From the NCBI GenBank assembly GCA_009602725.1, contig WELB01000001.1:265740-293720 (forward strand): DNA of 27,981 nucleotides, written 5' to 3'. Of this stretch, positions 1 to 7,624 are shown in pieces (positions within the stretch are counted from its first letter, which is position 1; every line of letters begins with the position of its first letter). The translations under genes were made by a program, and so were the position numbers. This DNA is from Spirogloea muscicola. Its lineage: Eukaryota; Streptophyta; Zygnematophyceae; Spirogloeales; Spirogloeaceae. The notes beneath the pieces were generated by a model. It searched no databases and had not been told where the DNA came from. It saw only the letters and a program-made list of their open reading frames with translations.

Positions 1-2
1 CT

Positions 3-53
3 TCTCCTGCTCCGAGTTACTCTGATCTGCTGTTGCTCACACGTGGATACTGA
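3..53 (+). mobile_element. Retroelement ORF tail, copy 1 (3' end only)
   Basis: The open frame reads S-P-A-P-S-Y-S-D-L-L-L-L-T-R-G-Y-stop and is cut by the window edge. The same ending recurs at seven other places on this strand. Longer copies at 9140-9478 and 27698-27981 carry a region (D-x-F-x-P-L-A-[MV]-D-[IV]-H-G) like the C-terminal part of reverse-transcriptase polyproteins of LINE-like elements, so I read this as the 3' end of such an ORF. The class is an inference, because no catalytic reverse transcriptase domain lies in the window. Confidence 0.6.
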
Positions 54-411
54 GCAGCCATCTGCATCTCCCTCTGCACCATCTTGCACTTTGTAGTGTA
101 GTCCTTTTTCAGCACCTCTTTCTTTGGCTTTGAACATTGTCCATTCTTTTTGGGTTGGCTTTGCCAGCCCCTCTTCTCAATGGGCGAGCACCTTCTTCTG
201 CCGACCAGCAGGTGCAGCGCGAATGAGCCCGAGAAGCCCAAGGCGGAGCCCGTGCGACCAGCTCGGCCGACACGCGCCGCACTGTCGAGCGACACGTAGG
301 GCAGACCTGGCCGCGTCCCCGCCCGGAGGCCAAGCGGGGCACCCCGCCCCACCATTCCGCCTCGTTCCAGTACCCCTCCCCACGCACGCCCCTCGCTTCC
401 TCTCCCTTTCT
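54..411 (+). mobile_element. 3' tail of retroelement copy 1 with stem-loop module
   Basis: After the stop codon comes a tail with two recognisable blocks. The block near 85-115 (CTTTGTAGTGTAGTCC) recurs near 6209. The block at 127-200 holds a GGTTGGC..GCCAGCC stem-loop followed by AATGGGCGAGCACC; it recurs inverted at 12893-12945. I see no gene here, and the open frames on both strands are shadows of GC-rich repeat sequence. The boundary with the next copy is approximate. Confidence 0.5.
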
Positions 412-522
412 CTTCATCAACGTGCAGGGCGCGCTCTAAGTCAGGCCTCCGGCTTTCTTGGCGGCGCTCCAGCTCCCCAAGTTAGCTTGTCAGATTTGTT
501 TGTGCTCACCCGTGGGTACTAA
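412..522 (+). mobile_element. Retroelement ORF tail, copy 2
   Basis: The frame reads L-H-Q-R-A-G-R-A-L at its start and L-S-D-L-F-V-L-T-R-G-Y-stop at its end. It matches the same two blocks in copies 9140-9478 (L-H-R-R-A-G-R-A-L) and 10590-10907 (L-H-Q-K-A-G-R-D-L). Upstream of 412 the similarity stops, as expected of a 5'-truncated insertion. The 128-base repeat unit follows its stop by 6 bases. Confidence 0.65.
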
Positions 523-528
523 TGTCAT

Positions 529-656
529 CTTAGGTACCTTAGATTAGGTCTCCGTATTATGTAGCATTGTTTAGTCTGCACTCGACTCTGCCTGAACAAT
601 GTATTGGCTTGAATTGGCCTCCCTTTCAATTCATGCGCCCCGCGCGCCTTCTCTCT
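529..656 (+). repeat. 128-base direct repeat, left copy (identical to 27570-27697)
   Basis: The unit starts CTTAGGTACCTTAGATTAGG and ends in GCGCGCCTTCTCTCT. By eye it is identical over all 128 bases to 27570-27697. In both places it lies just 3' of a retroelement tail (stops at 522 and 27528), so it is either the element's terminal 3' sequence or the 5' end of the next stacked copy. A diverged partial copy of its second half is at about 12600-12650. Complete identity suggests a recent origin or gene conversion. Confidence 0.85.
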
Positions 657-1522
657 CCCTTTCCTTTCCGCCTCAGCTATCGCCTATCATTGGCCGACCT
701 TCTTCCGCTTCTCCCGCGTCCCTCGTCCCCCAGGCACGCGCTCGACTCATGCCCCCGCCGCCGCCGCCGCCCGCGACCCCGGGCTCCCAGCCGGAGGTCC
801 CCGACCTCCGACCCCAGCCAACATAGCGCCCCCGCCGCCACCGCCGCCGCTGCCGCCGTCTCCGGCGCCGTCACCGTTGCTGCTCCGCCCGCCGTTGACG
901 CCGCCGCTGCCGCCTTCGGAGAGTCGCTTTCATACGTACCGGCGCCTTCTGCACTCGTGACCTCTGCGCCCCAAGTCCGGGGGAGCCGCCCCAGCTCCGC
1001 GCGGCCGCTCGTCGGTGCGAGACAGGGCCGGGCTCTGGCGCGCAGGCTGCAAAGCGCTCATGATGGGGTGGTGATGTGAGGACGCTTGGGAGCCGCTCCT
1101 GCTGGTCACCTGGCAGTCCACGTCGTCCGGCGGGTCTTGTATTGGGCGACTATCTCTGGGTTGTGAAGTTCAGCGGACCACTTTCGACGTGCAAGGTGAG
1201 CTGCTCAAACTGGTGAACTCTATTCTGACAGAGTCCTTGCCCGGGCATGGGGTGCTACACGTAGATGGTCACGATGCATTGCCACTGCAGCATTCTGTGG
1301 CGTGCATGTCTTAATGTCAAGCACACATCGTCTGACAAACCGAGGGATGCCTTTTCGAACCGGTGAGGCTATGTGGGTGCAAGGTTTCTGCTGTGCTCCG
1401 ATACACAGCTTCTGCAAGTAGTGGTCCTGGATATGACTTGCCTGAACGTTGAGATACTGTGCTACTTGAAAGAGCTGTCGTTGGACTGTCAACGTCTGCT
1501 CACAAAGCGGCCTCGTGGCAGA
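657..1522. other. GC-rich sequence without a supported gene
   Basis: 657-1130 is very GC-rich with CCG/GCC runs that give proline- and alanine-rich frames on both strands. A short frame from 750 begins M-P-P-P-P-P-P-P-P and stops after 26 codons. It could be the 5' part of the neighbouring retroelement, but no second copy is present to test this. 1131-1522 has more balanced composition and could hold the promoter of the candidate gene at 1523. I found no RNA gene. Confidence 0.4.
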
Positions 1523-1690
1523 ATGGGCTGTCCTCTTCGAGTGATACTAGTGGTAGCTTCTGCTCTTGTTGCGGCCTACCTTGCCTGGAGAAATTGGAAG
1601 ACAGATGTTGATGGAGGTACACCAAAGCAGCAGCATCCTGCAGATGACAAGCAGCCAGCAGCAAAAGAGAACAGGCCACTTCATACCAAG
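1523..1690 (+). CDS. Candidate first exon of a small signal-anchored protein
   Basis: An ATG at 1523 opens M-G-C-P-L-R followed by a clear hydrophobic segment (V-I-L-V-V-A-S-A-L-V-A-A-Y-L-A-W), then R-N-W-K and a polar, Gln/Lys-rich linker. It reaches a plausible splice donor (AAG/GTACAA) at 1690. This is the layout of a single-pass N-terminal membrane anchor. Later exons are uncertain. Coding-like pieces follow at 2009-2054 (S-T-G-S-A-E-D-L-L-A-M-S-R-G) and about 2422-2487 (V-F-R-Q-M-V-K-E-Y-K-K-L-I-D-S-T-A), but their phases do not join cleanly. I do not recognise a family. Confidence 0.3.
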
Positions 1691-2554
1691 GTACAACATG
1701 CGTACACCATGCACACATACTTGCTGCATAAGCACATCTGGCTTGCATTGACTCTTGCAATGTGCACAACTGTCTCTGAAACCCTCGCCTGAGAGGCAGC
1801 ATAAGATTCTGGAAGCTTGGTGGTTGGATTCTCTGGCGGCCCTGTTTCATTGTAGATTCAAATATATGGATGTTAGAGGCTCTTATGTCAAGCTATCTTG
1901 GCACCTCTGCAGGTATTTTGGGCTATGCGGGACTGCCTTCTCGCTTTCATCGACTTTGCAACTGGCCGATACTTGTGGCAAACTTTCACTTCATCGTCTA
2001 GGTCTCAGCCTCGACAGGAAGTGCAGAAGATCTGCTAGCTATGTCACGAGGCATGTACAGAGCATAGAAGTGTTGCATGCAGTCTGAAGGTCGCTGGCGC
2101 TCAGTGCAACTCCCACTGTGCCTCCTTATACACCAGCTTGTATGACACTGTCCTTCTGACTTATGTGATTTACGACATGAATAGCTGGTGAAGTTGCCAG
2201 AATATTCGTTAAGCCAAGTAAGTGCATGACAATCATCATTGCTGCTAAGATGGTCATAGAGTGTGGCAACGATGTCATATAGCTGTGATTGGGCAATCTG
2301 CCTTGACTGCAGTGCAAGTTCATGGAAGCAGAGCAGATGACTGTGCATTGCTCCATCAACAATCATCAAAGTCAGTGAAGGCACGGGCGCCAGATATTGA
2401 TGGTAACAGATCTTGTTTGCAGGTCTTTAGACAAATGGTAAAAGAATATAAGAAGCTCATAGATTCAACAGCACATTCGTGGCAACAGGTTGTGCTCTGT
2501 AAAGTACAGCCTGCTAGGCTGCTGGTGGAGCAGGTGCAACGGATGTTTTTAGAC
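1691..2554. other. Probable introns and possible later exons of the candidate gene
   Basis: The sequence has balanced composition with several acceptor-like sites (after 2008 and 2421) and short coding-like stretches on the plus strand, but no continuous gene model. It is also the 3' flank of the translocator, which converges on it from the minus strand. No tRNA, repeat or mobile element was recognised. Confidence 0.3.
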
Positions 2555-5500
2555 CTAGGCAGTGCCAGGTAGTGAGGGCTTCCTCTGCACACCAAGGAAT
2601 TTGCGATGACGTCAGGAGGCTGAGGAAGTGTTGAAGTCTTGTAGATCACAAATTGCTCCTGATGCATCTTGCTGCTGTAAAGTCAATGGCTTGGATTTCA
2701 TAATAGTCTACTTTTAAACCTTAATCTTCATCTTCATAAGTGTCATTATCAATCTTTAGTTACGGTATCTCGTTGAATTGAGTCATATTATGCTTACCTT
2801 TGCCTCCTCTGCTTTAGCCTTGAGATAGGAATAGGCTGCAACTCCAGAAATCGCAATAGCCGTACCAATGCCGGTTTGTGTGGAGATCCTGTTGCCTGAA
2901 GGTAAACAAATCGTTGTGTCAGTCCGTGTCAGTCCGTCTCATCTAAATCATATGTCAGAAGACTTTACAGCTGCAACACTGCCTGGCTACAACAGTAGTA
3001 GATGTCCTGTGTTTTGTTAAGCTACAAGCATGTTCTGTCTACAAGCAATACAGCAAGCCAGAAGTCACATCAACTATGGCCGCCACATCAAGGAGCACTA
3101 CACAGAGGGGTCACAGCTTTGTGCATTGAGAGTTTCTTAGGTGTCGTTCTCACCAAACACAATGATGGAGAATCCAATCACAAAGACACGCTTGAGGACA
3201 TTGCCAACTGCATGTGTCAGAGGAGCCACTCGCTCAAGGGTGTTGTTAGCCAGCTGATTGTAGAGATGATAAGTGAGCCCCACAAAGAGAAGGTCCGTGA
3301 AGAATTTCTGTTGCCCAACTTTGGCAATGGCAGCTGACCAGCCATAATTGACAAGGGCGGGCCCTTCCATCTGCCATAGAACAGAATGTCAACATTGTAA
3401 CTGCACTCACAGAGACCAGATCAGCAATAAGCCATGACAGATAACAAGCCACCCGAACCCTTGGTTCCTTACATCAGCAACAACAAGGAGCTTGAGGAAG
3501 TAACAGCAAGTAGAAGCATTACAATGATGGCCGGTGGAATGCAGAGTGCCAATGACAGGATGGAAATGTAAGCATAGACATTGGTGCTGTCCATGCCACT
3601 CTGCACACACAATGCACAAACATGAGCTACAACATTGTCGTGTTAGGCAGAAACGGACGCTAGTGCAACACGTGCAACCCCCGGCCTCTAGCTCAACCAG
3701 ACCAGAAGTGAACATGAGTAACCTTGTACCATTGCTTTCTTCGAGTAAATGTTCCGATAGGTGAATGCCAGGTTGGCTGTCATAGCTGTGATGAAACCCT
3801 TCCAGTTGAAGGAGAGTTCAGTCATAGATGCCAGCGAAACTCCTGCTCAAGCGGTCAACTATGTAAGTTCCTATCAGTCTTGGTGCCCCTCTGCCAGCTC
3901 TTATTGATTGCTCAAGCATCAGACAATACATGGCACACAAAATGACCCTCAAAGACAATGACATTGCAAATGGAGTGCCCTCAATGGTGAACAGATTGCA
4001 GTTAGATACATTGCTTCATTGCAACACTGACCAAGGACAACTGGCGCCAGAGACAGCCACAGTGGTAGAGGGATGCTCTGGCCCAGCACGAATTGCGAGG
4101 CTGCTGCATTGAAGAAAGGCTCCAAGGCTGCGAGCATACAGTCAAGGACCACAGCTTCGATCAAGAGTTATACACAACGTATATCTCATATCTGCATACC
4201 AACCATCACATCATGTAGCCAGCGTCAATCAACAGTAACAGCATGAGTCCTCACCTTTGATGGTATGAGTGAAAGACACTGCCACGGCAGCAAATGATAC
4301 GTTCGTCATGACGTGGCCAAGAGCATGGCACACGGCAACAGGTGCAAGGAGCATCCAAGTCTCTCGATCAATGGGCTGCAAGCATAATGAACGGAGGAGA
4401 ATCTGCGTTGAGATCTGGAGGTAATGTTGACCATATATCTCTTTCAGCCAGCTTATGTAACCCGTGGTATGTTGTCATGCTGAAAGGCAAGCTAAACAAG
4501 CAAGTAGACTGATTCCATGGACATGGAGGCTTTATAAAGCGAAACATGATCAGTGCAAGTATATGTGACGAACTACTTGAGTTGGAGATTTCAAAAAGCA
4601 TCTGCAAAATAGGACGTCAAAGAGGATGTCGGTATCTTACAGCACGCTTAGGTACGCCAAGGGCCCATGAAATGAGGCAGTAAGCCACTCCAACAACAAG
4701 ATGGACCACTGACACGAAGCTGCACAACAAATTACATGTTCTTGGTGCATACTCCCAGGTACAACAATGTCAACAGGAAGGACCATCTCAACTTTGACAG
4801 AATGCTAGAAGAGAGAACTCCAAGCTGCCGTTAAGGGAGTAAGACTATTTAAGATGAGTACGTCTCCTTTCACCTCGATTGAATCATGGAGTTACTTACT
4901 AAGGGAAAGGAAAGTAGTTGTAGAGTTGCTTGTTGATAATGTTGAAAACCACGTTAAGAAAGTACCTGCAAACAATAGAATATTTCAGGGATGAGCCTTG
5001 TAGCACTTCAAGGCACAAAGCACAGTGGGTAATGAGGTCAACATGCATTCAGTGCAGTGAGGACCCACATAAGCGTGACCAAGCAGTAAAATAAGACTGA
5101 CAGGTTACGAAGAGCTTAGCATGAACTTGAACATTTATGCAAACAAGGTAACACGAAAAAGGAGCAAGCACCAGGAAAGAACCTGTAAGACCTAGGCGCA
5201 GAGCCTTACCAAGCAAAGAAAAAGCCACCAGTGATTAAGGACTTATTGCTGCATTTGACAAGCAAAGGTAGCAGGTAAGATGTAAAGTTCTTCAACCCCC
5301 AGCCTTTCAGACAAGCATTGTCCCATAGGGCCGGTGTATGACTTGTCTAAGAAATCATCAGCTTATTACAATGTAGTACCCTGAAACTTAAGTTGTAATG
5401 TCAATGCATGCATTGCAAATGCATAGAAGTCTGTGACTCGTGCATGCATGCTGCACAGCTTGTTCCACAGAAGCTGTTCCTGAAGAGTTCAAGCATGCCT

Positions 5501-5838
5501 TTCCATAGCCTTCACAGATGTCTTCCTTACTTCTCAGCTGATTCATCGAGGGCCTCAGCAGCGTCCCCAGCAGCTGACGAAGCTGCCGAAGCGCGGATGC
5601 GATTGCCACACGGTGGGCCTCTCTGCTGCAGGGCTGGCCTCCTGGCAGCCCTTAGGGCAGCAACCCCGCCACCCAGGGACGACGCCTGCGAAGCTAGAGA
5701 TGTCGGAGCTGCGAAGCCAGCCGACGTTGCGACGACGCGAGGAGCCGGCGCCGCCGATCGGGCCCGCTGCCGCAAGGAGGACACCCGGAGGGAGCTGGTC
5801 GGGGCGACGGCCCCGGCCACGGCCGCCGCTGTGGCCAT
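2555..5838 (-). CDS. TPT: Plastid triose-phosphate/phosphate translocator
   Basis: Member of the plastid phosphate translocator family (drug/metabolite transporter superfamily), which exchanges triose phosphate and 3-phosphoglycerate for phosphate across the inner plastid envelope. Exons, first to last: 5531-5838, 5210-5248, 4900-4965, 4641-4719, 4255-4375, 4032-4127, 3730-3842, 3523-3600, 3154-3370, 2798-2895, and a proposed last exon 2555-2584. The ten main exons join in phase and give 405 residues, the usual length. Exon 1 is an Ala/Ser/Arg-rich transit peptide. Family blocks follow: [58 protein letters not shown] and [19 protein letters not shown]. The Lys of T-H-T-I-K and the Lys-Arg pair of V-L-K-R are, from memory, phosphate-binding in the algal structure. 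The blocks fit TPT better than the PEP or glucose-6-phosphate paralogues. The 3' end is unsure: if GTAAGC after 2798 is not a donor, the frame stops at 2783. Confidence 0.94.
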
Positions 5839-5923
5839 GATGGCGCGGAAGAGGGAGGGTAGAAGCTGCAGCTGGCGGCGGCGCCGGCGTGGGCGACGGC
5901 GGCGACGGCTGTGCCGACGGCTT

Positions 5924-5966
<43 letters not shown>

Positions 5967-6208
5967 GTGTTGCGCAGTCTGCGCCCGCGGGTGGGTCAAG
6001 CNACAGAGCACGGGGCTAATAATAATGTTTAGTGATAGTGGAGATTGTGGCTGTGAAAGCCGGCCAGGTGCGGAGAGAGTGTTCGTAATCATGTCAGCGG
6101 CGACGGGAGCGCGCCCGACGGGGCGGGGCCACTGCTGCTTTCAAATGGCGGCGGGCGACGCTGTGCGGGCCCGTTCGCCAACGGTGGCCTTCCGCTGATC
6201 CGTCTCGT
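5839..6208. promoter_or_regulatory. 5' flank and probable leader of the translocator gene, GC-rich
   Basis: This is the sequence directly upstream of the translocator ATG (5838, minus strand; A/G-rich context with G at +4). It is strongly GC-rich, holds a (CGG)13 tract and one ambiguous base (n at 6002), and has no TATA-like element I could support. Open frames here, such as the poly-Gly/poly-Ala ones, are products of the trinucleotide run. Confidence 0.4.
5925..5963. repeat. (CGG)13 trinucleotide microsatellite
   Basis: Thirteen uninterrupted CGG units (GCC-type on the translocator strand) lie about 90 to 125 bases upstream of its start codon, so probably in the 5' untranslated leader or core promoter. 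An undetermined base sits 39 bases further on, which suggests the assembly had trouble here and the unit number may be wrong. Confidence 0.9.
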
Positions 6209-6250
6209 GCTTTGTAGTGTAGTCCCTTTTTCGGCACTTATATCTTTACT

Positions 6251-6307
6251 CAGACTTGCATCTCCTCACTAGAAGAAAGTGCCCGCCCATTGACTAGAGG
6301 TTACTGA
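6251..6307 (+). mobile_element. Retroelement ORF tail, copy 3, with a 25-base insertion
   Basis: The tail matches copy 27301-27333 (S-D-L-H-L-L-S-R-G-Y-stop) but is interrupted after CTCACTAGA by 25 bases, flanked by a repeated ACTAGA. The insert (AGAAAGTGCCCGCCCATTG) resembles the reverse complement of the element's own tail motif at 178-202 (CAATGGGCGAGCACCTTCTT). The frame is therefore broken just before its stop. Confidence 0.55.
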
Positions 6308-6414
6308 GCGTTCCCTGGCTGGTGTCTTAGTCCTAGTCGTTCGCACTCAGGCTCCCTCAGACCTTGTCCATTCCTTTGGGCTGGCCTTTCCCAGCCACCA
6401 GTCAATCTGGCCGC
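6294..6414 (+). repeat. 121-base direct repeat, left copy (matches 27320-27440)
   Basis: The unit begins CTAGAGGTTACTGAGCG, which includes the stop codon of the retroelement ORF, and runs through the stem-loop GGGCTGGCCTTTCCCAGCC to GTCAATCTGGCCGC. Compared by eye with 27320-27440 there are three substitutions and no gaps. It defines the first about 110 bases of the element's 3' tail. Confidence 0.85.
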
Positions 6415-6466
6415 ACTTCCTGTTTCTTTGGCTTTGGACATTGTCCATTCTTTTTGGGTCGGCTTT

Positions 6467-6508
6467 GCTCTGTACTCTGACCTGATGTTGCTCACCCGCG
6501 GGTTTTGA
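6467..6508 (+). mobile_element. Retroelement ORF tail, copy 4
   Basis: A-L-Y-S-D-L-M-L-L-T-R-G-F-stop. Its stop lies 201 bases after that of copy 3. The pair 27301-27333 and 27496-27528 is spaced 195 bases and shares the same 121-base tail between, so the two pairs descend from one stacked arrangement. The tail continues to about 6690 with two further GGCTGGC/GCCAGCC-type modules ending in GGGCGAGCTC. Confidence 0.6.
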
Positions 6509-6569
6509 ACTTCGTGTGGTTCCGTCATGTCTAGTTGTCTCGATGCCTAGCTAGTATGTTTCCCTTCTT

Positions 6570-6690
6570 TTGGATTTTGTCCGTTTTTTTCCTTGGCTGG
6601 CTTCTGCCAGCCCCTCTCTTCTATGGGCGAGCTCATCTTCGTGCTTTGCCAACCCCTCCTCTGTATGGGCGAGCTCTTCCCTCTTCCGCT
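6570..6690 (+). repeat. Tandem pair of stem-loop modules
   Basis: Two related units follow one another. Each has a pyrimidine-rich lead, a CCAGCCCC or CCAACCCC block, then CTNTATGGGCGAGCTC. The first contains GGCTGGCTTCTGCCAGCC, an almost perfect palindrome. They are part of the dispersed module family found also at 127-200, 11050-11330 and elsewhere. Confidence 0.6.
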
Positions 6691-7624
6691 GATTCCAGAC
6701 GAGGTTCCGCCAGAAGGCGGCCGTGACGCCTTCATCGGTGGAAGAGCTGTTTCTTCCGTTCGGTGGCGCGATGGGGGGGCATCCATCCTTTCGCGCCGCC
6801 CGCCGCCGTGGTACCGGGCCGAAGATCGAGCCGCGGCCACGCCATTGGCCGGATTCCCGCGCCACCCCACATGACCAGGTCAAGCCCACATGGGCCCACC
6901 CAACCCCCTCGTGCCCGAGGAAGCATTTGTATGTTGGTCTGCTCTCGCTGTGCTGCCCTTCCCTGCCTTCACCCTCTCCTACGTTGGCAAAGCCTCGCCC
7001 CCAAAGAGATTGCGACTTCATTCACAGCCTTGCCCTTTATCTTTGGCTGGGCTCTCTCATGAGAAATTAAGCTCTTCCAGAGGTGGGCGAGGGCTGTGAC
7101 AGGGCTGTGAAGCCATCTCATAACCATCGCCTTACTTTGGACGAGCTGTTTCTCTAAATGAGCTATTTCTCCAATTCACAGCCGTCGCCGTCTTTCCAGG
7201 AAGCGCTCTCTTCCATTGAAGAGCTTCGTCCCTTGGAGGAGCTTCGTCTCCATCGATAAGCTCTCCTCGCAAGCTCCAGAAGCTCTGGGAAGCACATATG
7301 AAGGTGAGCGCCTGTGACCCTATGCCCCTTGCAACTGCCATATTCGTTGAATGCACCCTCCTCCCCCTCGCAAGGCAGCGCTCATCTCATTATGGTCATC
7401 CCTTGTACAATGCTCTTCCTCAGTAGGCTCCTGTTTTCCTATCTCCACTTCTGAAGTTAACAGCCTCACATGAGTGTGGCACATAAGCACGACTAGCTGG
7501 AGCTGCTGCAAGCCCATGTCTATCGAATTGAGTGCAGTAAATACCCTACTACTGCTTCTTTGAGCGAATTCAAGAGAAGGTGACTACTTTCGCTATGTGT
7601 ACAGTGGAGGTGCGTGTGGAAAGA
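6691..7624. other. Intergenic repeat-derived sequence, no gene
   Basis: 6691-7080 is GC-rich with overlapping open frames on both strands and no recognisable protein. About 7083-7260 holds degenerate plus-strand stem-loop modules (GGGCTGTGAAGCC, CATCGCCTTACTTTGGACGAGCTGTTTCTC and variants ending GAAGAGCTTCG). 7261-7624 is single-copy 3' flank of the next gene. I saw nothing to annotate as a gene. Confidence 0.45.

Noticed and set aside
567-1079. Long plus-strand open frame rich in Ser, Arg, Pro and Ala
   Set aside because: It has no domain, its composition follows the CCG/GCC bias, overlapping frames are open on both strands, and its start overlaps the end of a repeat.
5408-6019. 203-codon plus-strand frame ending in poly-Ala
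   Set aside because: It is the antisense of the translocator's transit-peptide exon plus the CGG microsatellite.
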